64,000 nt of DNA. Source: Arthrobacter sp. Leaf137 (GTDB lineage Bacteria; Actinomycetota; Actinomycetes; Actinomycetales; Micrococcaceae). The notes under the pieces were generated by a model. That model was not told the origin of the DNA and did no database searches. It saw only the letters and a program-made list of their open reading frames with translations. Each line of letters begins with the position of its first letter. The first letter of the stretch is position 1. Below, piece after piece: positions 43,450 through 53,017 of this stretch. The stretch lies in assembly GCF_001423525.1 (NCBI RefSeq), contig NZ_LMOI01000004.1, forward strand, positions 50,714 to 114,713, given 5' to 3'. The translations under genes were made by a program, and so were the position numbers.

Positions 43450-45360
43450 TCAGGACTGCAGTGGTCCTGGGCCAGGGGTTTCCGGCCGCAGTGTTCCGAT
43501 GAGGTGCTCGATCACCCCAACGTCCTCGATGGTGGACGGCACGGTATATTCCACGCCGTCGGCAATCTGCCGCATCGTCTTGCGGAGGATCTTCCCTGAC
43601 CGCGTCTTGGGCAGCGCGTCCACCACCGTGACGTGCTTGAAGTCCGCAACAGCACCGATGTCGCGCCGGACCATGGCCACCAGTTCGGCGGCCAAGACGT
43701 CGTCCTGCACGTCGACGCCGGATTTGAGGACCACATACCCGCTGGGGCGCTGGCCCTTGAGCGGATCAGCAAGGCCGATGACGGCGCATTCAGCCACGGC
43801 CGGGTGCTGGCCGATCACTTGCTCCATCGCTCCGGTGGAGAGGCGGTGGCCGGCAACGTTGATGATGTCATCCGTCCGCCCCATGACGAAGACGTACCCG
43901 TCACCGTCACGGAAGCCGGAGTCTCCAGTGGCGTAACACCCCTCGAAGGCCTGCAGGTACGACGAGACAAAGCGTTCGTCGTTTCCCCAAAGGGTGGTAA
44001 GCGTCCCGGGCGGCAGCGGCAGCCCCAGCACGATGTTCCCTTCAACGTCCGGCTCCACTTCTTCGCCCAGTCCATCAACGATGGCCAGCCGGAAGCCGGG
44101 CATGGGGACGCTGGGAGAACCTGCTTTGATGGGCAGTTCCTCCAGCCCGCGGGGATTGGCGCAGATGGCCCATCCTGTCTCCGTTTGCCACCAGTGGTCC
44201 ACCACAGGAACCCCCAGGGACCGGGAAGCCCAATGGAAGGTATCGGTGTCCAGCCGCTCCCCCGCCGTGAACAGGGTCCGCAGGCTGGAAATGTCGCAGT
44301 CCCGCAGCAGTGCTGCCTCCGGGTCTGCCTTCCTGATGGCACGCAACGCCGTAGGGGCGGTGAAGAGGACATTGACCCGATGGTCGCGGATCACCCGCCA
44401 GAAGGCTCCGGCATCAGGGGTTCCCACAGGCTTTCCCTCGTACAGCACGCTGGTGGCCCCTGCCAGCAGCGGTCCGTAGACAATGTAGGAGTGCCCCACC
44501 ACCCAGCCAACGTCCGACGCGGTCCACATGATGTCGCCCGGGCCGGCGCCGTAGATGTTCCGGAGCGTCCAGTCCAGCGCGACGGCGTGCCCGCCGTTAT
44601 CGCGCACCACGCCCTTGGGCGTCCCGGTAGTACCCGAGGTGTACAGGATGTAGAGGGGATCGGTGGCTGCCACGTCAACGGGCGCAGCCGGCCAGGCACC
44701 GGCTGCCTCAGCGTCCCAGTCCAGCCATCCGTAGTCAGCGGCTGACGCGGCGAAGCCCTCCCTGGCTTTGGTGATCACGGGAAGGCCGGGCACGCCGGCC
44801 AGGGCGAGCGCCTCAGCCACGGCGGGCAGGTACTCGATCCTGCGCGTCGGTTCCAGTCCGCCGGAAGCCGTTACCACCAGCACCGGTTGGGCGTCACGGA
44901 TCCGGGCCGCGAGTTCCTTGGGCGCGAATCCGCCAAAGACCACAGAGTGGACGGCGCCGAGCCGGGCGGAGGCAAGCATGGCAATGACGGCCTCCGGAAT
45001 CATTGGCATGTAGATCACCACCCGGTCGCCCTTGCCGACGCCCTGGTCCCGCAGGACGCCCGCAAAGTCCGCCACGAGCCCGGTCAGCTCCGCATAGGTG
45101 AAGCGGCGTTGGGTGCCGAGCATTGCCGAATCGTAGATCAAGGCGTCCTGGCTCCCCCGGCCGGCCTCCACATGGCGGTCCAGGGCGTTGTACGAGGTGT
45201 TCAGGATGCCGTCCGGGAACCAGCCGTACAGCGGTGCCCGGCTTGCGTCCAGTGCAATCCGGGGCGGTGTGGACCAGCCCACCCTTGCCGCGGCACCTAG
45301 CCAGAATGCGGCTGGGTCGGCAAGGCTCTTTTCGTATGTTTCCCGATAGCTGTCAACCAT
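43450..45360 (-). CDS. prpE: Propionate-CoA ligase
   Basis: 636-residue AMP-forming ligase of the acetyl/propionyl-CoA synthetase family, activating propionate. N-terminal YRETYEKSLADPAAFW, the phosphate loop ILYTSGTTGTPKG, WWQTETG, YATGDSGFRDGDG and the catalytic Lys in LPKTRSGKILRKTMRQ are all present. The ATG at 45360 (MVDSYRET) is preferred over 45384 from alignment to the family N-terminus. Divergent from gntR-prpDBC, sharing the operator region at 45432-45502, so probably co-regulated. Acetate is a possible alternative substrate. Confidence 0.93.
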   Translation of the reverse strand: MVDSYRETYEKSLADPAAFWLGAAARVGWSTPPRIALDASRAPLYGWFPDGILNTSYNALDRHVEAGRGSQDALIYDSAMLGTQRRFTYAELTGLVADFAGVLRDQGVGKGDRVVIYMPMIPEAVIAMLASARLGAVHSVVFGGFAPKELAARIRDAQPVLVVTASGGLEPTRRIEYLPAVAEALALAGVPGLPVITKAREGFAASAADYGWLDWDAEAAGAWPAAPVDVAATDPLYILYTSGTTGTPKGVVRDNGGHAVALDWTLRNIYGAGPGDIMWTASDVGWVVGHSYIVYGPLLAGATSVLYEGKPVGTPDAGAFWRVIRDHRVNVLFTAPTALRAIRKADPEAALLRDCDISSLRTLFTAGERLDTDTFHWASRSLGVPVVDHWWQTETGWAICANPRGLEELPIKAGSPSVPMPGFRLAIVDGLGEEVEPDVEGNIVLGLPLPPGTLTTLWGNDERFVSSYLQAFEGCYATGDSGFRDGDGYVFVMGRTDDIINVAGHRLSTGAMEQVIGQHPAVAECAVIGLADPLKGQRPSGYVVLKSGVDVQDDVLAAELVAMVRRDIGAVADFKHVTVVDALPKTRSGKILRKTMRQIADGVEYTVPSTIEDVGVIEHLIGTLRPETPGPGPLQS

Positions 45361-45431
45361 GAAAGTGCATCCCGTCCACGACATTGTGTAGCGGCAATGC
45401 TAGCCAAGGGACAGTCTTCAGACAAGGGTTA

Positions 45432-45502
45432 TGTATACAGAAATTACCTCGTTGCACCCCTAATCCCGAAGATTGCTGGAAAATTTGGCAGTTCTGTATA
45501 CA
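45432..45502. promoter_or_regulatory. Paired GntR-type operators between prpE and gntR-prpDBC
   Basis: TGTATACAG at 45432-45440 and its exact reverse complement CTGTATACA at 45494-45502, 53 bases apart, flank the divergent promoters. Each is a near-perfect palindrome around GTATAC, as in operators of FCD-type GntR regulators; the adjacent GntR gene is the likely ligand. Confidence 0.7.
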
Positions 45503-45534
45503 CTGAAGGAGTTCAGTCACCGAAGGAGTTACCG

Positions 45535-46194
45535 ATGCGCGCCAGCGACAGGGCCTACGCCGCCCTCCGGGACGACATCACGGAATGGCGGCTGCTTCCC
45601 GGCACGGTCCTGGGCGAAGTCGAGCAGTCCGAACGCCTCGGCGTCTCGCGCACACCGCTGCGGGAAGCGCTGGGCCGGCTTACCGCGGAAGGGCTGACGA
45701 CGACGGCAGGCGGCCGCGGCGTCGTCGTCACCGACGTTTCGCTCGACGACATCGACGAACTGTTCGAACTCCGCGAAACGCTGGAATGCAAGGCTGCCGC
45801 GTTGGCGGCAGAGCGTGGAGATGCTGCCGTCTTCCTCCAACTGCAGAAGGAGCTCCTTGAGGCGCCGGGACTCATTGACGGCAGCGACCCGGGGCGGCAC
45901 GCGTATTACGGCCTGGCCGGGCGCCTCGACGCCGCCATCGATGATGCGGTGGCCAATGCCTACCTCATCCAGGCCATGCGGGCTCTTAGGGTGCATCTGG
46001 TCCGGGTCCGCCGGCTTGCTGCCGACGACGCGGAGCGGCTCACCGCTGCGGCAGCTGAACATGCTGCCATCGCGGAAGCTATTGCTTCCCACAACCCCCG
46101 CCTGGCTGAAGCAGCCACCACACTCCATCTCCACCGCAGCCTGACGCACGTCAAAAATACGCACACACCTCATCACAGGGAGAACCATGGTTAA
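45535..46194 (+). CDS. GntR-family (FCD) regulator of the prp genes
   Basis: 219-residue regulator. N-terminal winged helix ([39 protein letters not shown], in part) followed by an all-helical FCD ligand-binding domain (about 75-210). Start is ATG at 45535, six bases after AAGGAG. It heads the prpD-prpB-prpC run (eight-base overlap with prpD) and lies between the paired TGTATACAG sites and prpE. It probably represses prp genes until propionate, methylcitrate or a related acid binds. Confidence 0.9.
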   Translation: MRASDRAYAALRDDITEWRLLPGTVLGEVEQSERLGVSRTPLREALGRLTAEGLTTTAGGRGVVVTDVSLDDIDELFELRETLECKAAALAAERGDAAVFLQLQKELLEAPGLIDGSDPGRHAYYGLAGRLDAAIDDAVANAYLIQAMRALRVHLVRVRRLAADDAERLTAAAAEHAAIAEAIASHNPRLAEAATTLHLHRSLTHVKNTHTPHHRENHG

Positions 46195-47707
46195 GCAACA
46201 CCACGTCCGCGTCTACAGGAGCGAAGAGAACCTGGCCCGGGAAGAGCAACTGGCCCACAAGATCGCCGCTGTGGCCGCCGATCCCGTGGAGGTGGTGCCG
46301 GAAGTGACCGAAATGGTCATCAACCGCATCATCGATAACGCTTCCGTGGCCATCGCATCGCTGAACCGGGCGCCGATCGTCGCCGCCCGCGCGCAAGCCC
46401 TCACCCATGCGCCAAGCACCGGCGGCAAGGGTGCCAAGGTGTTTGGCATCGGCGAGCGCGTCTCCCCCGAGTGGGCTGCCTGGGCCAATGGCGTGGCCGT
46501 CCGCGAACTCGACTACCACGACACGTTCCTGGCCGCGGACTACTCCCACCCCGGTGACAACATACCGCCCATCCTGGCCGTCGCGCAGCACACGGGTTCC
46601 AGCGGAGCCGACCTGATCCGCGGCATCGCCACCGGCTACGAGATCCAGGTGAACCTGGTGAAGGCAATCTGCCTGCACAAGCACAAGATCGACCATGTGG
46701 CCCACCTCGGCCCCTCGGCAGCGGCCGGCATCGGCACCCTGCTGGGCCTCGACGTCGAAACCATCTTCCAGTCAGTAGGCCAGGCACTGCACACCACCAC
46801 CGCCACCCGCCAATCCCGCAAGGGCGAGATTTCCACGTGGAAAGCCCATGCACCCGCATTCGCCGGGAAAATGGCAGTCGAGGCGGCAGACCGGGCCATG
46901 CGCGGACAGACCTCCCCGGTGCCGATCTACGAAGGCGAAGACGGCGTGATCGCGTGGATGCTGGACGGGCCGGACGCCTCCTACGAAGTTCCCCTCCCCA
47001 CTCCGGGTGAGGCCAAGCGCGCCATCCTGGATACCTACACCAAGGAGCACTCGGCTGAGTACCAGGCGCAGGCCTGGATCGACCTGGCCCGCAAGCTGCA
47101 CCGCGAACACCCCGAGGTCACCGATCCCGCCAACGTGGCGTCGGTCCTGATCAGGACCAGCCACCACACGCACTACGTGATCGGCTCCGGCGCCAACGAC
47201 CCCCAGAAGTACAGCCCCACCGCCAGCCGGGAAACCCTTGACCACTCCATCCCCTACATCTTCACCGTGGCGCTCCAGGACGGTTCCTGGCACCATGTGG
47301 ACTCCTACGCCCCGGAACGCGCTGCCCGGCCGGACACCGTGGAACTGTGGCAGAAGGTCACCACTGAGGAAGACCCGGAGTGGACCCGCCGCTACCACTC
47401 CCTGGACATCAGCGAGAAAGCCTTCGGCGGGTCCGTGGAGATCACGCTCACGGACGGCACCGTCATCACCGACCAGATTGCCGTAGCCGACGCCCACCCG
47501 CTGGGTGCACGGCCGTTCGCCCGCGAGCAGTACGTCAACAAGTTCCGCACCCTGGCGGCCGGGCTCGTGGAGCAGGCCGAGATCGAAAGGTTCCTCGCCG
47601 CCGTCGAACGCCTCCCGGAACTCGCCCCGGGCGAACTGGACCAGCTGAACATCACTGCCGCCCCCGGCGTCATCGACCTCGGCGCGGCACCGAAGGGACT
47701 GTTCTGA
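46187..47707 (+). CDS. prpD: 2-methylcitrate dehydratase
   Basis: 506-residue MmgE/PrpD-family dehydratase converting 2-methylcitrate to 2-methylaconitate. Conserved stretches include [47 protein letters not shown] and [16 protein letters not shown]. Starts at ATG 46187, overlapping gntR by eight bases, and shares one base with prpB (TGATG). No prpF or acnD is present, so the next hydration probably uses the aconitase encoded elsewhere. Confidence 0.95.
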   Translation: MVKQHHVRVYRSEENLAREEQLAHKIAAVAADPVEVVPEVTEMVINRIIDNASVAIASLNRAPIVAARAQALTHAPSTGGKGAKVFGIGERVSPEWAAWANGVAVRELDYHDTFLAADYSHPGDNIPPILAVAQHTGSSGADLIRGIATGYEIQVNLVKAICLHKHKIDHVAHLGPSAAAGIGTLLGLDVETIFQSVGQALHTTTATRQSRKGEISTWKAHAPAFAGKMAVEAADRAMRGQTSPVPIYEGEDGVIAWMLDGPDASYEVPLPTPGEAKRAILDTYTKEHSAEYQAQAWIDLARKLHREHPEVTDPANVASVLIRTSHHTHYVIGSGANDPQKYSPTASRETLDHSIPYIFTVALQDGSWHHVDSYAPERAARPDTVELWQKVTTEEDPEWTRRYHSLDISEKAFGGSVEITLTDGTVITDQIAVADAHPLGARPFAREQYVNKFRTLAAGLVEQAEIERFLAAVERLPELAPGELDQLNITAAPGVIDLGAAPKGLF

Positions 47708-48612
47708 TGCTGTATTCGAAGACCACCCCGGAACAGAAGCGGGCCGCACTGCGTGGGATGCTCGCCTCCGGCACCATCCAGCAGTTCCCGGGAGCGTTCA
47801 ACCCCCTGTCGGCACGGCTGATTGAGGAGAAGGGCTTCGCGGGCGTCTACATCTCCGGCGCCGTCCTCGCCAACGACCTTGGCCTGCCCGACATCGGGCT
47901 GACCACCCTCACCGAAGTGGCCACCCGCGCGGGGCAGATTGCCCGCATGACCGACCTGCCCGCCATCGTGGACGCTGACACCGGCTTCGGCGAACCCATG
48001 AACGTCGCCCGCAGCATCCAGGAACTCGAAAACGCCGGCCTGGCCGGCTGCCACATCGAAGACCAGTTCAACCCCAAAAGGTGCGGCCACCTGGACGGCA
48101 AGAACGTGGTGGACCTGGACACCGCCGCGAAACGCATCCGGGCCGCCGCCGACGCCCGGCGCGACCCCAACTTCCTCATCATGGCCCGTACCGACATCCG
48201 TGCGGTGGAAGGGCTCGAAGCTGCCCAGGACCGCGCCCGCGCACTGGTGGAGGCCGGTGCCGACGCCATCTTCCCGGAGGCCATGAAGGACCTGTCCGAG
48301 TTCCAGGCCATCCGGGACGCGGTGGATGTGCCGATCCTCGCCAACATGACCGAGTTCGGCAAGAGCGACCTGTTTACGGTGGAACAGCTGCAGTCGGTGG
48401 GCGTGAACATGGTGATCTACCCGGTCACCCTGCTGCGCATTGCCATGGGAGCTGCAGAGCGTACGCTGGAAACGATCAAGGCAACAGGATCACAGGAAGC
48501 ACAGGTGGAGAACATGCTCACCCGTGCGCGTCTCTATGACCTCGTGGACTACGAGGCGTACAACCGCTTCGACACCGGCGTTTTCAACTTCCAGATTCCC
48601 GGCGTCCGGTAG
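47707..48612 (+). CDS. prpB: 2-methylisocitrate lyase
   Basis: 301-residue PEP mutase/isocitrate lyase-family enzyme splitting 2-methylisocitrate into pyruvate and succinate. The catalytic-loop motif is NPKRCGHLDGK with the general-base Cys; VDADTGFG binds Mg2+ and IMARTDIR follows. Start is the ATG at 47707, overlapping the prpD stop by one base; an open frame upstream is only a shadow of prpD. Tightly coupled in the operon; the succinate product links to the nearby dicarboxylate system by metabolism only. Confidence 0.95.
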   Translation: MLYSKTTPEQKRAALRGMLASGTIQQFPGAFNPLSARLIEEKGFAGVYISGAVLANDLGLPDIGLTTLTEVATRAGQIARMTDLPAIVDADTGFGEPMNVARSIQELENAGLAGCHIEDQFNPKRCGHLDGKNVVDLDTAAKRIRAAADARRDPNFLIMARTDIRAVEGLEAAQDRARALVEAGADAIFPEAMKDLSEFQAIRDAVDVPILANMTEFGKSDLFTVEQLQSVGVNMVIYPVTLLRIAMGAAERTLETIKATGSQEAQVENMLTRARLYDLVDYEAYNRFDTGVFNFQIPGVR

Positions 48613-48647
48613 GACCCGGGATCCCCGCAAGAACGAAGGAGTTCAAC

Positions 48648-49787
48648 ATGGCAGCTGCTGATATCAAAAAGGGCCTTGCCGGCGTCGTGGTGGACTACAC
48701 CGCGGTCTCCAAGGTCAACCCGGACACGAACTCCCTGCTGTACCGCGGCTACCCCGTCCAGGAACTGGCCGCCAGGTGCAGCTTCGAGGAAGTCGCCTAC
48801 CTGCTGTGGAACGGTGAACTGCCTGACGAAGGACAGCTGGCGGAGTTCACGGCAAGGGAGCGCGCCGGGCGCGCGCTTGACCCGGTGGTCAAGCAGGTCA
48901 TCGACGCTTTGCCGGCCACGTCCCACCCGATGGATGTCTGCAGGACAGCGACCTCCGTGATGGGCGCCCGCCACCGGCTGGCCGAGGACTCGTCGCGCGA
49001 GGCCAACATGGCCAAAGCCGTGGACCTGTTCGCCGCCATGCCGGCTGTAGTGGCGTACGACCAGCGCCGCCGCCACGGCCTGGACCTCGTGGAACCGCGT
49101 GAGGACCTGGGCTATTCGGCGAACTTCCTGTGGATGACCTTCGGCGAGGAACAGGTGCCCGAGGTAGTGGAGGCCTTCAACGTCTCGATGATTCTCTACG
49201 CCGAGCACTCCTTCAACGCCTCAACCTTCACTGCACGCGTCATCACCTCTACGCTGTCCGATCTGCACTCCGCGGTCACAGGAGCCATTGGAGCCCTGAA
49301 GGGACCGCTGCACGGCGGGGCCAACGAGGCCGTGATGCACACCTTCGACGAGATCGGCATTCGGCAGGAGGAGTCCCTCGAAGAGGCGGCAGCCCGGGCG
49401 AAGGCCTGGATGGAGGATGCCCTGGCAAAAAAGAAGAAAGTCATGGGCTTTGGCCACCGCGTCTACAAACACGGCGACTCCCGGGTGCCCACCATGAAGG
49501 CCGCCCTGGACAAGATGATTGCCCACTACGGCCGCCCCGAACTGCTGGGACTGTACAACGGCCTGGAAACGGCAATGGATGAGGCCAAGTCCATCAAGCC
49601 GAACCTCGACTATCCGGCCGGGCCCACCTACCACCTGATGGGCTTCGATACCGCCACCTTCACGCCCCTCTTCGTGGCCAGCCGCATCACCGGCTGGACA
49701 GCACACATCATGGAGCAGCTGGACTCCAACTCGCTGATCCGTCCGCTGAGTGAGTACAACGGCGCCGAGGAGCGGCACCTGCCCTAG
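48648..49787 (+). CDS. prpC: 2-methylcitrate synthase
   Basis: 379-residue citrate-synthase-family enzyme joining propionyl-CoA and oxaloacetate. Catalytic histidines lie in KGPLHGGANEAVMHTF and GFGHRVYKHGDSRVP; LDYPAGPTYHLMGFDTATFTP holds the third catalytic residue, Asp. The short form (about 379) and its position after prpDB indicate methylcitrate synthase rather than housekeeping citrate synthase. ATG start after GAAGGAG, 35 bases after prpB. A long palindromic terminator follows. Confidence 0.93.
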   Translation: MAAADIKKGLAGVVVDYTAVSKVNPDTNSLLYRGYPVQELAARCSFEEVAYLLWNGELPDEGQLAEFTARERAGRALDPVVKQVIDALPATSHPMDVCRTATSVMGARHRLAEDSSREANMAKAVDLFAAMPAVVAYDQRRRHGLDLVEPREDLGYSANFLWMTFGEEQVPEVVEAFNVSMILYAEHSFNASTFTARVITSTLSDLHSAVTGAIGALKGPLHGGANEAVMHTFDEIGIRQEESLEEAAARAKAWMEDALAKKKKVMGFGHRVYKHGDSRVPTMKAALDKMIAHYGRPELLGLYNGLETAMDEAKSIKPNLDYPAGPTYHLMGFDTATFTPLFVASRITGWTAHIMEQLDSNSLIRPLSEYNGAEERHLP

Positions 49788-49804
49788 CCCTTCGGCAGGA
49801 CGTA

Positions 49805-49842
49805 CGACGGCGGTGCGGCACCCGGGTGCCGCACCGCCGTCG
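49805..49842 (+). terminator. Terminator of the prp operon
   Basis: A 38-base perfect palindrome, 19 bases per arm (CGACGGCGGTGCGGCACCC and its complement) with no spacer, starting 18 bases after prpC. The hairpin is strong, but no T tract follows. Confidence 0.75.
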
Positions 49843-49880
49843 GCCGTTAAGCCTTCGGAAGGTTTGGTAGGGCCTGCAGC

Positions 49881-50363
49881 TTAGGGAAGGACACTGCGGG
49901 AGGACGCGACGGATTCGTTGTCGGCGTCCATGGTGACCACGACATTGACCGTACCGCCTTCCAGCACCACGGGAAGCCAGTGGTCAGCGTCCTGCCACAT
50001 CCGGTCCACCGGCAGGGTATCTACCCGGAACCACTCGGGCAGGATCTCGTCGCTGGGCTGCGGGTCACCGGTCCAGGTGCGTGCCGTGAAAAGGGTGGTC
50101 TTCATGTCCCACTCCGGCCTGGCGGGAAACACGAAGTGCACGGCTCCCGCATCCGCGAGGTCCCGCTGCTGCAGCACCACCCCCGTTTCCTCCCGGACTT
50201 CCCGGATAACGGCCTGGACGCTGGTCTCCCCCGCCTCGACGTGCCCGCCGATGCCCACGATCTTGCCCCTGCCGAAGCCGGTCTGTTTCAGGCCCAGGAG
50301 CACTTGCGGGCCGTCGGCACCGTCGCGGAGCAGGAAGCAGAGGGTCACATCAGCTGCGGTCAT
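49881..50363 (-). CDS. Nudix hydrolase (MutT/MTH1-like)
   Basis: 160-residue Nudix hydrolase. The Nudix box GHVEAGETSVQAVIREVREETGV (GX5EX7REVXEEXG) is intact near 38-61. N-terminal TLCFLLRDG and GLKQTGFGRGKIVG resemble MTH1-type 8-oxo-dGTP diphosphatases, so nucleotide-pool cleansing is likely but the substrate is not certain. ATG start at 50363. Single gene between the prp operon terminator and a divergent membrane protein gene. Confidence 0.88.
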   Translation of the reverse strand: MTAADVTLCFLLRDGADGPQVLLGLKQTGFGRGKIVGIGGHVEAGETSVQAVIREVREETGVVLQQRDLADAGAVHFVFPARPEWDMKTTLFTARTWTGDPQPSDEILPEWFRVDTLPVDRMWQDADHWLPVVLEGGTVNVVVTMDADNESVASSRSVLP

Positions 50364-50454
50364 TTTCCCAGCCTAGCGGGGCCCTCCGGGCGGCCAGCCC
50401 GCGGCACGTGGACTGCCGCCGCATGGCGGCCGGGGCGTTGCTACAGTGAGGCCC

Positions 50455-51156
50455 ATGAGCATGGCCGGAGAGGAACATCCCGCCCCCGCCCGCAAGGCCC
50501 GCGCCCTGCACGGCGGCGGTGCCCGGTTGCCCGATTGGCTGGTCCGGAATCCGCTGCACGCCGGATGGCTGTGGACCGGTTCGTGGGTGCTGCTGATCGT
50601 TGCCGACGAACTCGTGGACCTTGCAGGCTGGACCTGGTACGTCTTCGTGGGGATGGCGGCCCTTCCCACCCTGGGCTGCACGGTGGCGGTACTGAACGCA
50701 ACCCCGCGCCGTTACCTCCGTCCGGCCAAGGAGTCCGTGCTCTCGCACTTCTTTGTCCGGTTCCTGGCACTGACGGCCGCGTTCCTGGTGTGGGGCGTCT
50801 CGGTGGTGGCCAGCGCATCGATTTCCACCACCGTGCAGGCGCTGGCCGGGGACTCGGAGCGCGCCGTCACGTCCCTGGGCCTCAACCTCCTGGTAGCTGC
50901 TGTCCCGCTGGTGGTCACCATCCTGTGGATGGCCCTGATCATCCGGTGCGCCTGGTTCCTACGCCGCCTCCGGGGCTGGCGCCAGGCGCCCGAAGGCATG
51001 CGGCTTCCCAAGAAGTTCCTGCGGGGATCCCCCCGTGCCAGGCGGGTGGTGGTGGGCCTCGCCCACCCGGGCCTGCTCCTGGTAGCCGGCCTGGGCACCT
51101 CCATCCTGGCCCTGTTCCTGGGCGCCGTGGAGCTCACGCTCAACGTGATGGAATGA
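50455..51156 (+). CDS. Membrane protein of unknown function
   Basis: 233-residue integral membrane protein with about four helices (around 38-58, 62-82, 100-120 and 145-168) and a basic loop (RRLRGWRQAPEGMRLPKKFLRG) before a last hydrophobic segment (AHPGLLLVAGLGTSILALFLGAVEL). I do not recognise a family. The start is one of GTG 50446, ATG 50455 or ATG 50461; GAGG upstream favours 50455. No partner gene shares its strand nearby. Confidence 0.7.
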   Translation: MSMAGEEHPAPARKARALHGGGARLPDWLVRNPLHAGWLWTGSWVLLIVADELVDLAGWTWYVFVGMAALPTLGCTVAVLNATPRRYLRPAKESVLSHFFVRFLALTAAFLVWGVSVVASASISTTVQALAGDSERAVTSLGLNLLVAAVPLVVTILWMALIIRCAWFLRRLRGWRQAPEGMRLPKKFLRGSPRARRVVVGLAHPGLLLVAGLGTSILALFLGAVELTLNVME

Positions 51157-51229
51157 ACCTGTTCCCGCCGGAGAGTTTCCGCCGGGCTCGGGCCCGCTCC
51201 GCACCGGGTCAGTCAGTGCGGCGGGTCCA

Positions 51230-52330
51230 TCAGCCCAGGGCCCTGGGATGCGCGGCTGCGTAAACCTCGCGGAGCGTATCGGCCGTCACCAGCGTGTACA
51301 CCTGGGTGGTGGTCACCGAGGCGTGGCCAAGGAGCTCCTGGACCACCCGCACGTCCGCGCCGCCTTCGAGGAGGTGGGTGGCGAAGGAGTGCCTGAGCGT
51401 GTGCGGGGAAACGTCGCGGGTGATGTTGGCCTTTTCGGCTGCCACCTTCAGGATGGTCCAGGCGCTCTGGCGGCTGATCCTGCCGCCGCGGGCGTTGAGG
51501 AACAGCGCCGGCGTCCCCTTGCCCTTGGCGGCCAGCAGCGGCCGGCCGCGCACGAGGTACGCTTCCAATGCCCTGGCGCCGTACGATCCCAGGGGCACCA
51601 GCCGCTCCCTGGAGCCCTTTCCGAAAAGGCGGACGATGGCCGGTCCCTGTTCCTTGTTTCCGGCTGCCAGTGAAATATCGTCAACGTCCAGCCCCACGGC
51701 TTCGCTGATCCTTGCACCCGTGGAGTAGAGGAATTCCAGCAGTGCCCGGTCCCGCAGGCCCGTGGCCGTGTCGGTTCCTGCCGCCTCCAGGATCCTGGTG
51801 ACCTCGTCCACGGTGATGGCCTTGGGCAGCCGCTTGCCGGCCATGGGCGGGTGGACTTCGCTGGCCGGGTCCGACGCCGTATGCCCTTCCAGGGCCCAGA
51901 ACTTATGCAGGCCCCGGACAGCCACCACGGTCCTGGCGGCGGACCGCACTCCGAGCGCCGAACCGCCGTCGGACCCGTCAGAGAGGGCGCGCACGAAACC
52001 CGTCACGTGCTGCCGGGTGATGTCCGTGGGCTGCTGGCACCCGGCGCCGGCCAGGTATCGGGAGTAGCGGGCAAGGTCCCTGCGGTAGGCAGCGAGGGTG
52101 TTGGCAGCCAGGCCACGTTCAACGCCCATGTGCTGCAGGTAGTCCGTGACCCCACGGTCGATCCTCGTGGGTGCGGCGGCAGCTTTCCCAGGTTCCGCTG
52201 CACGAGCCGCTTCGACGGCTGGTGCTGTTTGGAACTGAGGTGCTTCGGGTCCTGGTGCTTTGGACTCCGGCGCTGTGGTCACCGTGGTTTCCGCCGGCGG
52301 TGCCATCCCGGCGGACGGACCCGGCCCCAT
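51230..52330 (-). CDS. xerD: Site-specific tyrosine recombinase XerD
   Basis: 366-residue tyrosine recombinase that resolves chromosome dimers with XerC at dif. After a ~65-residue Ala/Pro-rich N-terminal extension, the core-binding domain (about 70-160) and catalytic domain follow: Arg in [11 protein letters not shown], the [12 protein letters not shown] motif, [12 protein letters not shown] with the nucleophilic Tyr. Start is the ATG at 52330, overlapping the Nudix gene stop by one base (TGATG). Position beside pyrG and Nudix matches M. tuberculosis Rv1699-Rv1701. No dif site was seen in the window. Confidence 0.93.
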   Translation of the reverse strand: MGPGPSAGMAPPAETTVTTAPESKAPGPEAPQFQTAPAVEAARAAEPGKAAAAPTRIDRGVTDYLQHMGVERGLAANTLAAYRRDLARYSRYLAGAGCQQPTDITRQHVTGFVRALSDGSDGGSALGVRSAARTVVAVRGLHKFWALEGHTASDPASEVHPPMAGKRLPKAITVDEVTRILEAAGTDTATGLRDRALLEFLYSTGARISEAVGLDVDDISLAAGNKEQGPAIVRLFGKGSRERLVPLGSYGARALEAYLVRGRPLLAAKGKGTPALFLNARGGRISRQSAWTILKVAAEKANITRDVSPHTLRHSFATHLLEGGADVRVVQELLGHASVTTTQVYTLVTADTLREVYAAAHPRALG

Positions 52331-52992
52331 CAGCGCTGGCTGGGGTGGGCGGGCCAGGGTGCGTCGGCGGGGCGGAGCCCGGCATACCCGTCGGCCCGGG
52401 CGGCCGCTGCTGCGAGGATCCCGACGACGGCCGACGGGTTGTGCAGCCGGCCGGCCAGGACGGACGCCACGGCCTCGTCCAAGCTGATCCAATGGAATTC
52501 GATCTCGGCTTCCTCGTCCGTCCGCTCGTGCCGATCGGCATGCGGTACTTCGGTGAGGTCCCGGGCCAGGTAGATGCGGATGGCTTCGCTGGAAGATCCG
52601 GGTGAGTTGAATACGTCTGCCAGGACGTTCCAGGTAGCAGCGGCGAGGTCCGCTTCCTCGGCGAGCTCACGGGCGGCGCCCACCACAAAGTCTTCGCCTT
52701 CAACGTCCAGCAGGCCTGCCGGGACTTCCCACAGGTCCATTCCCACGGGGTGCCGGTACTGCTTCAGCAGCAGGATTTCGCCCTGTGCGTTCATGGGCAG
52801 GACAGCGACGGCACCGGGGTGGTCGATGTAGTCGCGGGTGAGGGCGTCACCGGTGTCCTGGAGCTGGAAGGTGTCGCTGACGACGTCCCAGATCCGGCCC
52901 TCGTAAACCTTCTCAGACGACAAAAGACGGCGTGGGCTCGGTGCATCCGAAACCTGCCTGGCTGCAGGGGTGGTTTCAGGTGTACCGGGCAT
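52330..52992 (-). CDS. Nudix hydrolase, ADP-ribose pyrophosphatase type
   Basis: 220-residue Nudix hydrolase. The Nudix box ([13 protein letters not shown]...[11 protein letters not shown], residues about 93-117) has the ADP-ribose pyrophosphatase form. N-terminal [22 protein letters not shown] and [13 protein letters not shown] are typical. ATG start at 52992 seven bases after AAAGGA. Lies after pyrG and is coupled to xerD by a TGATG overlap, the conserved actinobacterial order. Confidence 0.92.
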   Translation of the reverse strand: MPGTPETTPAARQVSDAPSPRRLLSSEKVYEGRIWDVVSDTFQLQDTGDALTRDYIDHPGAVAVLPMNAQGEILLLKQYRHPVGMDLWEVPAGLLDVEGEDFVVGAARELAEEADLAAATWNVLADVFNSPGSSSEAIRIYLARDLTEVPHADRHERTDEEAEIEFHWISLDEAVASVLAGRLHNPSAVVGILAAAAARADGYAGLRPADAPWPAHPSQR

Positions 52993-53017
52993 CACGCCGT
53001 CCTTTGTTCTGTTGGCT

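Noticed and set aside
39493..49787. Genomic island with integrase
   Set aside because: XerD nearby is the housekeeping recombinase in its conserved place; no integrase, direct repeats or tRNA junction bound the metabolic block.
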